A stretch of DNA of 64,000 nt from Platerodrilus igneus (lineage: Eukaryota; Arthropoda; Insecta; Coleoptera; Lycidae), in the NCBI GenBank assembly GCA_036346225.1, contig JARFIW010000658.1, positions 868,001 to 932,000 of the forward strand, written 5' to 3'. The position numbers and the translations under genes were made by a program. This document shows positions 47,326 through 58,379 of this stretch, piece after piece. Positions within the stretch are counted from its first letter, which is position 1, and every line of letters starts with the position of its first letter. The notes under the pieces are model-generated. The model saw only the letters and a list, made by a program, of their open reading frames with translations, did no database searches and was not told the DNA's origin.

Positions 47326-49942
47326 AAGACATCTATCCAAAAATCAGGATCTGTAAGGTTCCAGGTCGCTTTACAACAATGCAAGTCACTAAAGCTGTCA
47401 TGAGACAAGACGCGCTCAGACAGTTCTGGTCTATATTTTTCGCGGTCCAAGTTCTCATTTTTTTATTTAATACGATTAGTAACATACTCCTTCTAGTATT
47501 TTTCGGAATTGTAAATGAGTGATCCTTTTTTATTTACCACGCAAGAAACTCAAGATTCACATTGACATCTGCTGCTGTTTCCGCAAGCAACAATGCATTT
47601 ATCTATATCCTCGCACGATAAAAAAATTTGGTAAAAATTGCTTAAAACGGTTTTATAAAGAAGCGTTTGTTTTTTCTTTGATTAATCGTTAGTCAAAAAC
47701 ATGCCATTGGTGCTCTGTACTGAATTGTTTGAGATTTCTTACCTTCTGCTAAGCTCGTCGAGGAATTCACTAACCATGGGTCTTCACTATAAAATTATTT
47801 ATCGCATTTTTATAAGGACAAGAAATTTTAAAGGAAATTACTTTATGTACAATTTACGAAAAAATGTACGGATTATGCATAGCTTTAAAACAAGCGCCTG
47901 GATCTTATGGTGACAATGTAAGCTCTCAATGTCTGAATTTTTAAGTATTATTTGAATTTGTTTGTAATTTACAAGCATGGTAGCAATTGAATTCCTCGTA
48001 AATTTTCAAAAATTTGTGAAAAATTTTGTTTCTTTACTTTTTTGTGGCATAATATTTTTTGTTTGTTAAATAATTACAAATATCTATTTTCTTTAAAATA
48101 GCATTGGTAGGTGCCTACTCTGCTATAAAGTTTCAACTTAAAGGAGAAAGCACATAATTGTTGTAGAAAATAGTTTCTGAGAGAACATAAAATCTTTCAC
48201 CCTTATACGTTTAAAAATCTCGTCTTATGCAAAAATGGGATTAAGCTGAAGCGGGTAAGAGAATGCCGCAAGCCATTTAGTCGGGACATCAGATTGGGTT
48301 AGTCCTTGCACCCCAACAGCAGGGGGTGCTAGTAAGTGCAAGTAAAGGGTTGTATTTACATAATCGGGGTATTATCATATTTGAAACGTGTTTTGGTTTT
48401 TACAATGTCCTTACAACCATTTGGTTGCTTTATGATTCATTCGAGTGTGAGTTTTTGTCTTATTGTATTATTGAGATCCCAGTATATGATTGAGGGAAGA
48501 ATGCAACAGGAAAATCGGAATGTTTGAAATGTTTATATATGCCTTAAGCAATTAAAAATGAGAAGACCTTTAAAATCGTTATAAGTTCAACATTACGAAG
48601 AGATCTATGCATGGTTTGACAACGTAATTAAATTTTCTGGACTATGATAAATTGTCTTAGGTAACAATCAACTCCCCTCGTTCATTTGACAAAGTGATTT
48701 CAGCAAGTCATCATTTAGGTATTTTCGTTTAAGTTCAATACAATGTCTATTATATACTGTGTAATTGGTGAATTTATCAACGGCAGGAACCATGGGACCA
48801 CATCTAAATTGTTTAAATGTAGTATTCAAGCGGGATACAATTAATTTAATCACCGTTACTGGCAATGAGGTTCATTTTATGTTCCCATAATTTCACAGTT
48901 TCTACCAGTTATTGATATTCTACATACTGGGTTGGGCGAATGTGTCAGAACAACTTACTTTTAAAAAATTATAAGTTCAAACAAAAATGCTTGTAGCACT
49001 TTTATTTTACTTTGGGATACATTTTGATTTCTAGCAGCCCTATGGTATGACGTCAATGGATAACTGTTGATATTTTTATATTTTCAGATAGTTATTTTTT
49101 AACAGCTACACTGTTATATGGGTTTAGTAGACGAACAACTTGCTGTTTCATAAATATTAAATAAAGTAACTATTATTTAAGAAAAATGAAATTTGCTATC
49201 ACAAAATATAAAAAACATTACTATTTAGAAAAATTGTTTGAATTAAATGTTTATGGAAAGCATAATATTTTAATAGAAAACAAAAAATTACAAGTTTTGT
49301 TTTTATGACAGACACAAGTCAAGGTATTTCATAGAAATATGGAAAGTGATATATAAATGTGTATTCTTTATACGATCGAAACAAAAATAGTTAATTTGAG
49401 TAGTTTATGGGATAGATAATACCTCACGTACGGTGACAATAAAAGTGCTGTGAATTAAAGAGGCCCGACGTTGGGATCCATTCTAATAATAATACGAGAT
49501 ATTCTTTTACAAACACTCTTTCAGATGCCAACTTCTGCTTTCTCTTGCCTTATATATAACAACTTTGAAAAATAAGTTCTTCTTGTCACAAACATTGTAC
49601 ACTAAAAGTAGTCCTTGGTTTTCACAACAGCATTGCTTTACGAACAATATCTTAAACATAACATCAAAACAAAAATGTAACTTTTGGATAATTACTCACT
49701 TATACTAAAAGTAGAGTCTAAAATTTTTCTTTATAACTAGGATGATCACTCAAAAATCTTAATCTCTTAATTTTTATTCATAAACTTCCTAATTACATTT
49801 TATTATGTACAAAATATATCAAAGTAAGCCTGATAGTATCATAAAATCCGCTTTAAAAATCGGTTTTAAACGTATCCGATCAGTTAGGTTTAATTATTTT
49901 CCTATATACTCGCAAAAAACCTGTACCAAAGGCTTACCGTGC
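47326..49942. other. AT-rich DNA, nothing firm recognised
   Basis: GCCCGACGTTGGGATCC near 49464 loosely resembles the GACGCCNAAYNTGGG blocks at 54330 and 58450, but is too short to call. No gene was recognised. Confidence 0.4.
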
Positions 49943-50240
49943 ATTTATATTTCCAATGTTCCATCAGAAGGTACTACATTGGCCAGGAGGCGAGTTTTTT
50001 GTTGCCTGGAAATTTAGAATTTTGCCGAACCCTTGCCGTTCCAGGCAAGGTAGGGATCTTTAACGTGCGTGACAACACTCACACACGGGACCTCCATTTA
50101 ACCTCTCATCCGAACGAGGGCGTAATTTTTGTGAAAAATGCTCACCTGTCATTTTTCAAGCAGTCGGCCGTGTCGGGATTTGAACCCAGGACCTTGGGAT
50201 CCGGAGTCTTACGCTTACTACATTGATCCACGGCGACGCC
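49943..50240 (-). mobile_element. tRNA-derived SINE, copy 5 (full length)
   Basis: Plus strand: GGTACTACATTGGCCAGGAG, CCAGGCAAGGTAGGGATCTT, TAACGTGCGTGACAACACTC, CCTCTCATCCGAACGAGGGC, GTCGGGATTTGAACCCAGGA (box B, inverted) and ATCCACGGCGACGCC (head). The head's box A region is recognisable but altered. Confidence 0.9.
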
Positions 50241-50282
50241 AACCAAAAACTTACCGCCCTTCTAATCAAATTATCGACTTGT

Positions 50283-50283
50283 A

Positions 50284-50325
<42 letters not shown>
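50283..50325. repeat. (CA)n microsatellite
   Basis: About 20 CA units with one CAT interruption, starting some 40 bp beyond the SINE head of copy 5. Confidence 0.97.
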
Positions 50326-50327
<2 letters not shown>

Positions 50328-51504
50328 CTCTTCTCCAAATTCAAATACTAGCACATAGGACAAAAATTTTAACTTAACTATTCAATAAACATGAGTCGTT
50401 TAAAAATGTAAACAATATAATTTTATTTTACCGTGGGAAATAAATTTGTTCTTATCTTTGTTTGTTAAATCATAAATTTATGTTTCAAAATCATTCAAAT
50501 TGTTTTAAAAATGCCATTAAATGTTACTAAAAACCAAAAATTCCATTCCAATCATATATGCTTCTATTCCAATTAAGAAACATGCAGTAGTTCAATTATT
50601 ATTTACCTATTTGCTTTCCATTTTTAAACTATTGCAAGTGTTTCAAACAATCTTACGTACGTCTAAGCATTCAAAACACTTTCCCATCGCTATTTCAATA
50701 AAATCATCTGTCCTCCATAATAAATTTTACCACTAATACAGTGCATGTTAGATCGACCTCTACTTACGGAATGTTTCATATGTGGCGTATGAATCAGAAC
50801 TGACCTGCGTTCTTGACGCCCATTAGGTTATATAAGAGCAAGCTTTTGTGATGTCAACGTCAACTCGAACCCTCTAATTGGTTTGTTCTGGAAGACGGGT
50901 GATGCAGCATTCCAAGATTTTTCGTTTTGTTGCCTCAACGTTTATTTATCTTATCAATATTCAAGATTTTAGTGAATTAATTAGTTTTATTTTACCTATG
51001 CGATATCTTGTCATCACTTTTACAAATTTTATCGTTGCTCAGGCTTATTTTACATCATTCATTTTATATTTTATTTTAGCAGTTGACTGTTTTAGAATAC
51101 ATGTCACTGATCACCTTTCTTATTACTTAGAAATACGATTTCAACTTAATACGCTTACGTCGTACGATTGTTATTAATTGAAAATTCCTTTCTGTATAAA
51201 AATTAAAATATCATACACGCGGCTTTACATAAATTGAGCATTTACGATCCATTAATTAATTACAAAATGGAAATATTTTATATGTCCACGCATTTATGCG
51301 TAATTTATACACACAAATTTGATAACAAAATGCGGATTAAGCTCTTTGGAAAATTTCTTTCTATGCGCTCAATACAGTAAATGCCATTAGTCTTATCTGA
51401 GAATACGATTCCTTCGTCATCTACTTATATAATAGGAGTGAAAACCATTTTCAAGCACGGTTCCTATGCATTTACACTTCCTATACCGGACGTTTTTACA
51501 AATA
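50326..51504. other. AT-rich DNA, nothing recognised
   Basis: The frames at 50521-50736 and 50878-51177 are Ile/Phe/Leu-rich as expected of T-rich DNA and have no recognised domain. Confidence 0.4.
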
Positions 51505-51621
51505 GGATTTTCTATACAAATAAATATCTACATGATTGGGCCTCTTAAACTTTTTCGAGTTTATGACGTTGGATGTTTACGAGATGGTGCAATATGATCT
51601 CTCCATAATTTCTAGTTACAT

Positions 51622-51662
<41 letters not shown>
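51505..51662 (+). repeat. Shared flank plus (TA)n tail, copy 1
   Basis: ATACAAATAAATATCTA, GACGTTGGATGTTTACGAGA and TGGTGCAATATGATCTC lead into (TA)n at 51624-51662. The same order precedes the (TA)n at 54545 and, in part, follows the (TA)n at 53550. This suggests a retroelement 3' end whose tail is TA-rich. Confidence 0.7.
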
Positions 51663-51665
<3 letters not shown>

Positions 51666-52082
51666 GGTGAGTTTTTAGTGTGTCAACGGACGATAACTCC
51701 GTTATTATAAAAGCTACGTAAACCAAATTTGGAGGCATATTAGACATGCCTAAAGTGCACATTTTAAAAATATTTGGAAGCATACAGGGTGTTTCATAAT
51801 TCCAGGGCATATTAAACTTATATTTTCTTAAATGGAACACCCTATATATTATTACATTTTTGGAAAGCCCATAAAAAGAGCTTTAATTTGATATCAAATT
51901 GTATCTGTCTATTCCTTTTAGTTTTTAAGATATTCAACTGTTTTTAGAAAAAATGACCCTGATTAGATACATTGCCACTGCACTAATACACAACTTATGT
52001 TAATTTTCAAGATGCAGAAAATTTTACTATATACCATAGTATATTTGTAAATATTACACTTTTGAAATTTCTTCACAGTATA

Positions 52083-53131
52083 CAGGGTGTGTCAGGTTTC
52101 GCAAAATGCAATTTTTAAAACTTTTTTTAAATGGTACCCTACCAATTTTATTGCTACAATGGATAGTTCATTAAGTGTCCTTTCATTTTTGTTAAGCATT
52201 CTCTATACCTAAATCCATTACTTTCTGAGATATTTCTGATTTTCTTCAAATTTTAAGAATGTTTTTAATTTACATAACTAAAAATAACTTACTATTGGAG
52301 AATATTATAAAATAATACATTTTGATTAACAATTAACTACACTTATACAATAACAATTTTCACTAAAGATATAACAACCTACAATAATAGGCTATCAACA
52401 GAATTCTGCCAGATCAACAATATGAATTTTATAGAAAATGTTCAAGCAAGAAACAGGCAAGCTTTGAAAAAAATAACAATTACAATTAAAATGTCATTTA
52501 GGTTTATTAATTATAGTGTGTTGTCATTTAACAGGATATCCTTCTTGGTATATTCTTGATGCAAGTAGGCAATTTCTTAAACTTTCTCCCAATACCCAAA
52601 TCATATCTATTTGTTCTTCGACGGTAAAATTCATTTTGAAACTCCTTCAATGATTATTACAACAGAACTGATAATGTGTTAAATGACAACACACTACAAT
52701 TAATAAACCTAAATGACATTTTAATTGTAATTGTTATTTTTTTCAAAGCTTGCCTGATTTCCTGCTTGAACATTTTCTATAAAATGCATATTGTTGATCT
52801 TGCAGAATTCTGTTGATACCGTATTATTGTAGGTTGTTATATCTTTAGTAAAAACTGTTATTAGATAAGTGTAGTTAATTGTTAATTAAAATGTCTAATT
52901 GTTTTATAATATTCTCCAATAGTAAGTTATTTTTAGTTATGTAAATTAAAAACATTCTTAAAATATGAAGAAAATCAAAAATATCTCAGAAAGTAATGGA
53001 TTTAGGTATAGGGAATGCTTAACAAAAATGAAAGGGCACTTAATGAACTATCCATTGTAGCAATAAAATTGGTAGGGTACTATTTAAAAAAAGTTTTAAA
53101 AATTGCATTTTGCGAAACCTGACACACCCTG
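52083..53131. mobile_element. Foldback element with about 450-bp inverted arms
   Basis: The left arm 52083-52533 and right arm 52677-53131 are inverted copies with few mismatches, starting CAGGGTGTGTCAGGTTTCGC and flanked by TA at 52081-52082 and 53132-53133. The unique centre (52534-52676) is 143 bp and holds the start of a transposase gene on the minus strand. If transcribed through, the arms would form a long double-stranded RNA. Confidence 0.93.
52524..52634 (-). pseudogene. Truncated transposase start (DUF4817-like), 36 codons
   Basis: From an ATG at 52634: MNFTVEEQIDMIWVLGESLR, then NCLLASRIYQEGYPVK and a TGA that falls just inside the left arm. The pattern (E-E-aliphatic-D-M-aromatic-V-x-G-E, then A-x-R-I-Y-x-E-x-Y-P) is that of the N-terminal helix-turn-helix domain of Tc1/mariner-like transposases annotated as DUF4817. 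The whole catalytic part is gone; the left arm joins where codon 37 would be. The intact N-terminus with no stop suggests the deletion is recent relative to the decay of other elements here. Confidence 0.75.
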
Positions 53132-53166
53132 TATACTGTCGACCGTTGCCACACTAAAAACTCACC

Positions 53167-53169
<3 letters not shown>

Positions 53170-53204
<35 letters not shown>

Positions 53205-53216
53205 GTATATATACAT

Positions 53217-53285
<69 letters not shown>
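53170..53285. repeat. (TA)n followed by (GA)n microsatellite
   Basis: TA repeats with a CGTATATATACATACACAC interruption to about 53258, then (GA)n to 53285. It borders the right edge of the outer TA-flanked element. Confidence 0.97.
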
Positions 53286-53289
<4 letters not shown>

Positions 53290-53336
53290 AATAATCCACA
53301 TTTGGAATGCAAATGCATGCTTAATATATATTAATA

Positions 53337-53545
53337 GTTTTTAAGATGAAATGAAAACCCAACTTTGTATGTAAAGTTGAATTACCATTTCAAATCAAAC
53401 TAGTAATTGAAAACCACTAAAAGAACGGCTACAGCAGGATTTGAACCTGCGACCTCGGATTTTAGTGGTTTTCAGTTACTAGTTCGATTTGAAATGGTAA
53501 TTCAACTTTACATACAAAGTTGGGTTTTCATTTCATCTTAAAAAT
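53337..53545. repeat. Hairpin (86-bp arms) around half a tRNA-like sequence
   Basis: The left arm 53337-53422 (TTTAAGATGAAATGAAAACC to GAAAACCACTAAAA) and right arm 53460-53545 (TTTTAGTGGTTTTCAGTTAC to TTTCATCTTAAAAA) are inverted copies. The 37-nt loop, on the minus strand, reads TCCGAGGTCGCAGGTTCAAA then TCCTGCTGTAGCCGTTC: a T-arm with a 5-bp stem (GCAGG/CCTGC) and a box B (GGTTCAAATCC). The arms are related to the tRNA-side flank of the 62-63 kb repeats (TAGTAATTGAAA, CATTTTAAATCGAGCTAG). Confidence 0.85.

Positions 53546-53549
<4 letters not shown>

Positions 53550-53602
<53 letters not shown>
53550..53602. repeat. (TA)n microsatellite
   Basis: About 26 TA units directly after the right arm of the half-tRNA hairpin. 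Followed by GAGATGATGCTATATGACCT, part of the flank seen before other (TA)n tracts. Confidence 0.97.
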
Positions 53603-53604
<2 letters not shown>

Positions 53605-53654
53605 CAGCGTTGAATTTTTGGAGATGATGCTATATGACCTTTAATCATATCAAT

Positions 53655-54390
53655 ATATTAAATCCGATTTTAAAGGGGCGGATATTGAATTATCCAACTT
53701 CTCTTGAAACATTTTGTACATATAAGGTTTAATTAGGGAGTTATTTAATAAACAAATTAACAGATTAAGATTTATATGTGTTCATCCTAATCATAAAATA
53801 GAGATTTTGGACTCTAGTTTTGTTATAAGTGAGTGATTATGCAGAAGTTATATTTTTTATGTTAGGTTTGAAATTCTGTTCCAAAGGAAAACTGTTGTGA
53901 AAATTTTATACTCTCTTTTTAATATTTAATATTTGTGTTTAGAGAATGTTGTTTTTCCTACATGTTAGTTTTAAGATATTGCTTGTAAGAAAAAAGCAGT
54001 TATGAACATGAAGCGGCTACGTTGCGTAGTTGGTATGTGTGTAACGACTACGCCCAAGGTCCTGGGTTTGAATCCCGACACGGTCCGCTTTAAATATGTT
54101 AGGCGAGTGTGGAGCATTGGAAAATCAAATGTAGTGTTGTGGATATAGGAATTAGTATTTGAAAGATTGTTTGTAAAGATTATTTCGTATCATTATAAAT
54201 CTGACGTTTGATTCCAGTAGCTGTTTTTTGAAGAGTTAGCCAAAAATAATTATACAGGAGGAAAATTTAAAACGTATATTTTTTATTAAAGCTCGCTTAG
54301 AATCACATAAAACTACAGCACGTTTATTGACGCCGAATGTGGGATCACTTCAATTCACATTACTTTTATCTACGCCCAACCTGGGGCTCG
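53655..54390 (+). repeat. Dispersed repeat of about 500 bp, copy 2, split by a SINE
   Basis: Homologous to 21085-21650 (see that entry). The SINE at 54012-54138 interrupts it between ..CAGTTATGAACATG and GAATTAGTATTTGAAAG, where copy 1 reads GCTGTTGTGAATG then TTGTTATTTGAAAG. After it come two similar blocks, GACGCCGAATGTGGGATCAC (54330) and TACGCCCAACCTGGGGCTCG (54373), reminiscent of LTR-element primer-binding leaders. Confidence 0.65.
54012..54138 (+). mobile_element. tRNA-derived SINE, copy 6 (internally deleted)
   Basis: Complete head AGCGGCTACGTTGCGTAGTT then GGTATGTGTG, box B GGTTTGAATCCC, CACGGTCCGCTT, TATGTTAGGCGAG, then a jump to the terminal GGAGCATTGGAAAATCAAAT. About 165 bp of the body present in copy 1 is missing. 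It has a good box A and box B. Confidence 0.9.
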
Positions 54391-54414
54391 CTTAGAACCG
54401 CAGGAAATGTGTTT

Positions 54415-54542
54415 ATTTATACAAATAAATATCTAATTAATTCGGTTATTTCTTCAATTTTCTCAAATTTTCTTGTGTTTACGACGATGAATGGATGTTA
54501 ATGAGATGATGCAATATGACCTCTTCATGAACCCTTATCACA

Positions 54543-54586
<44 letters not shown>
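54415..54586 (+). repeat. Shared flank plus (TA)n tail, copy 2
   Basis: ATACAAATAAATATCTA, ACGATGAATGGATGTTAATG, AGATGATGCAATATGACCTC then (TA)n at 54545-54585. Parallel to 51505-51662. Confidence 0.72.
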
Positions 54587-54588
<2 letters not shown>

Positions 54589-56344
54589 AATGTAAAAGGG
54601 GGGGGGTACAAGGCTTCTAAGGGTAGATTTGTGTTAAAAGGGGTGTATGCCAAACAACATGATTCATATATTAGATCCATAAATTCAAAAACTATATTTT
54701 GCCGTACTTTACATATGCTAAAGTATTTACCATTTTAGTTTGAAACGTATGTGCCAAAAGGTAAACCAAATGACTTGATGACGTTGATAAAATGCACGGT
54801 GCTCAAGATTTTATACTAAGTTGAAATTTAATAAGCCATTGAAGGTACATTTGCCGTCTGAAAGCCGGATGCGTCTACGGATGTCTACAATCAACCAAGC
54901 ATCCAGGTCATGTGTGAATTATTTTGGCTTTTCATTTAAGTAGAATCAACTTTTGGACGAATTGTAAATTCAAAATTATAAGTGAATAGCAATGTCAAAT
55001 ATAATTGGAGAATTGTGAAGTGTTTAGGAGCAATGGTAGAATTTAGAAATGTATATAAAGACAATAGTGAAGGTATGTGTGACACAGAAGAAAGGACAAA
55101 TTGTTATTGGATATTTTTATGTTTTTAAAATGTAATTAAGTAAGCTATTTTTGTTGTGCTTATTGCCTAGTGAAGTAAACAAGGTGATTCTTTTCCGATT
55201 TAAATTTGTATAAAGACGTGTTTTTACAAACCTGCGTAAAAGTTGTGATATTTTGATAAAATAAATGTGTTTGAATTTAAAATAGTCTGATTTATTAAAG
55301 TGGAGGTACAAGAAGCATCGGTGGTATAATAGCGACGATAAAAGAAGAGTATTTAGAGTGGTTATAGTGCGACGGGAAAGCAACGAGTAGTTAATTAGAT
55401 TTGAAACGAGATTGGAATTGGATTTGGAACGATATTGGTTTAAAGGCAGTAGGATATTCGAGTGGTTATACAAGCGACGGCGAAGCAACGACGATATAAA
55501 TAATTTTGGGAGTGATTTGGATATAGATAAAAGGCAGTAGGGCATAGAGTGGACATCGAAGTTATAGCAGGGCATTGATTGATTTGGAACAGGACGGCAG
55601 GATAGATTTGGAATTGATTACGAAAAGGCGGAAGGATTAATTGGAGCACGAAGAGAGAAAATAGGAGAGCAGCAATTACAGGGGAAGATTCAACGCAGAA
55701 ACAAAGGGAACACGGAAGGATTAACGCAGGGGAAGTAAATACAACGGTTTGTCAAAATTCTAAAATTCGGGTTATTCATTTCAGATTTGGGGTTATCAAA
55801 ATTGTATTAAAACACCTGGAGGCGATACGCAAGTTCAACAGTGATTGTGAGTCCTTGTAAAGGCGCATACGGCGACTAAGATCGTGAGCCAGCAGCATTT
55901 AAAAGAAGGCGTCAGCAAAGTATAATTCAGGTGAGTACCGTGCAATATCATAAAACGTCACACAAAAGTCAGAAATTGTATACGTTAATAAATTTGGCAC
56001 AAAGCTACGTTGATCAGTAAAATTTGGCATATACAGTAAAAATTTCATATAAAAGTAGTGAAACAAAAGAGTGTGCAGTTTGGTTGGGTAGTGCACATCT
56101 ACTCACGATTGAACCCACGGTGAGTAGGTGAACACCCTGAGATAAAGAGTTCATATAGTCGAGGCATAATAATAGTAAACAGTTTAAATAGATAACCAAC
56201 CAAACTTTACTAAAGCACATCATAAAGAAGTCATTCAGTGAATATTAAAAAATAGGGGCGACGACAAAAGTAGTGTATCATAATTTATATTTAAATAAAT
56301 AATAAAAGTAAATAAATTATAAAAAAGGGAGGGGTGGAGCAGTA

Positions 56345-56346
<2 letters not shown>
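54587..56346. other. Unclassified segment between two (TA)n tracts
   Basis: Begins TTGTAATGTAAAAGGGG and ends GGAGGGGTGGAGCAGTAG, each against (TA)n. It contains the GA-rich degenerate repeats at 55345-55600. Its edges are not inverted repeats of each other and no retroelement protein was recognised. It may be a leader or non-coding part of an unrecognised element. Confidence 0.35.
55345..55600 (+). repeat. Degenerate GA-rich tandem repeat, about 60-105-bp units
   Basis: GAGTGGTTATAGTGCGACGG (about 55359) and GAGTGGTTATACAAGCGACG (about 55459) each lead through AAGCAACGA and ATTTGGA to GGCAGTAGG. A shortened third unit follows (GAGTGGACATCGAAG to GGACGGCAGG). The minus-strand frame 55117-55575 is its T-rich shadow. 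Confidence 0.65.

Positions 56347-56391
<45 letters not shown>
56347..56391. repeat. (TA)n microsatellite
   Basis: About 22 perfect TA units. Confidence 0.97.
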
Positions 56392-56392
<1 letters not shown>

Positions 56393-57084
56393 CTCATATT
56401 TAGACCAGGGTAGAAAATTAATGAATTACATCAAATAATTTTAATCACCGTGTATAAGGAATTTTATTAGATAATACGCTTTATTAAAAAACCGTGGAGA
56501 ATAAAAATTTATTCGTTTCATTAAAAATAAGAGATTTAAATTATTTACAAGACGCTTTATATAAAAAGAAGCAGTATTAAAATGCTCAACGTGTAATTTT
56601 ATTATTCTGAGTAAAGAAACAAATGGAAAATTACGTGCAAAATTTATATTAATTGATTCAAGTTTGGGTAACAAGTATTAAACAAAATGTACAGTAATAA
56701 TTGAATATTTAATTAGGATTCACTAAAAATTAAAGAGTATTATTTCAATTAGAGTTAATTGAACCGTTAGGAACATATAATACGCATAAAAGCTTGTAAA
56801 AACCCAATAATATTCAAATCGTAGAAGTGTTAGTTAGAAGTAGGACGATTGAACACCTGCGTATTTTTAAAAGGCTCGTTCTGCGTAAATTTTGCAGATA
56901 ACAAATGGTTACAGAGAATCTTGCAGAAACCGTCGCTTAATATTCACGGGAAGGCTAGATACGGGGTTATTTAACCCAGATAAGAATACACGTGGACTGA
57001 AATAATCGATAATAAAGAATATCAATTTGCACCACTAAGAACAGGTTAGAAAAGGAAAGAGAAAATGCGTCAAGCAAAGACACT
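56392..57084. other. AT-rich DNA, nothing recognised
   Basis: No gene, repeat or transposon end was recognised. Confidence 0.4.
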
Positions 57085-57523
57085 AATAATTAAAGGCGGG
57101 ATTTGAGCAACGTCACGAGGGTCACGATTGGTTGAAAATAAGATGCAAATATCAGAGGTAGAAACAATGATTTCTGTATAAAATTTAATTAGGTATTCTC
57201 AGACGTTGCGTGCCGTGTGGAAATTTTCTGAGATTTTCAACTGGCGCGTGTGCAAATTTTGTAGAACCGACGCACGGGCGGTCGAGATGGGAATATAGAA
57301 TGCGAAATTCTAAGAATTGTCCGTTTTGGGGACAAAAGCGGCGCACGGGCAAGCTATTATATATACCAGTGTTAATATGAGTTTCGCTCTTTTAGATTTT
57401 GACTATTCGATGCTTTAAAAAGTGCTCTTAGATTTTCGACTTTGTTTTAAACAGTTTGCTCGTATATTTTGGTGATTATTAAATACTTTAAAACAGTTTG
57501 CTCTTTACGTGCTACGATACAAG
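57085..57523 (+). promoter_or_regulatory. Candidate pol II promoter (or LTR-type promoter) and leader exon
   Basis: A cluster of elements in one orientation: GGCGGG (57095-57100), GATTGG, an inverted CCAAT box (57126-57131), the octamer ATGCAAAT (57143-57150), a CpG-rich stretch (57200-57350, GACGCACGGGCGGTCG and GGCGCACGGGC) and TATATATA (57358-57365). About 160 bp on, AAG/GTAATA at 57521-57524 could be a splice donor. GGCGGG-TTT and GATTGGTTGAAA also occur in that order in 61702-61741 on the minus strand. Could equally be an old LTR. No downstream coding sequence was recognised. Confidence 0.35.
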
Positions 57524-58379
57524 GTAATAAAATTTAGTTATATGTGCGAGTATTACTGTACCAACTATCAAAATTGTAACGATAAATGAATAAACAAAAG
57601 TAAGCAGTTTTGGCGTATAGCGTGAAAGAAGTATGAATTTCTTTGCTATTTTTCCGGGGTGTTAATAATCAAATGTTATTCGTAATCGTTAGTGGACCCA
57701 TAAAGCAAGTTTAGATATACATAAATGCGTTCCTGAAAAGCCCTGAAACAAGTTTAGATGAATGGTGGTGTAGAAAAAATGTTTAAAAGCGACCAGTAAT
57801 CCGAGGACGTAAACATAACCCAGTTGGAATGGTGAAATTAGCAAGGACGATGTACATTGAAGCCACTAGTGCAGTAACCTTCAGGTAACTTATGCTTTGT
57901 TGTGGGATTTTGATGTTTTGGTGTGTGTTGAATAACTTTATAATTGGTTTACTTAAAATGGACAATAGTGAATTTGTTCAAACAACAAAATTTTAATTTT
58001 AAGGTGAAATTTTCTTGTTTAGGTAGAAAGGAGTATTTAGTATTTATGTTCTTGATTATGATGAAACTTTGGGTTTGTCTTTGAGCTCAATTATACGAAC
58101 CTGTTTAATTAAAGTAAAGGGTTGGAAGATGCTCCCTTTTATTCAGACTCAGGTCTGCTAATATTGTTAAATTAATTAGTAGGCATCCTACAAGGACTTT
58201 AATTCTGGATGCAAATTTAAAATGATGACAAATTTGATTTTGAAATTTTATGATACTGAAATTTATGCTGAAATTTAATTTTGGAAAACTTAATGTATTA
58301 TAAATATTGATGTAAATAGAGTTAACGTTGATGTTTGTGGTAGGAATGTATTTGTTTTTTTTATGAATGAGGATGAAAG
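57524..58379. other. AT-rich DNA, nothing recognised
   Basis: No gene or repeat was recognised. Starts at the possible donor noted for the preceding entry. Confidence 0.4.

Larger units (their letters stand above)
51663..53169. mobile_element. Outer TA-flanked element, nested host of 52083-53131
   Basis: CAGGGTGAGTTTTTAGTGTG then TCAACGG at 51663 matches the reverse complement of the right edge ending at 53169 (CAGGGTGAGTTTTTAGTGTG then GCAACGG). Both edges abut TA inside (TA)n tracts. The left segment (51663-52082) includes a further ACAGGGTGTTTC to GAACACCCT pair (51783-51842). No transposase of its own was recognised. Confidence 0.8.

Noticed and set aside
55117..55575. 152-codon minus-strand frame
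   Set aside because: It is the T-rich shadow of GA-rich degenerate tandem repeats and shows no domain.
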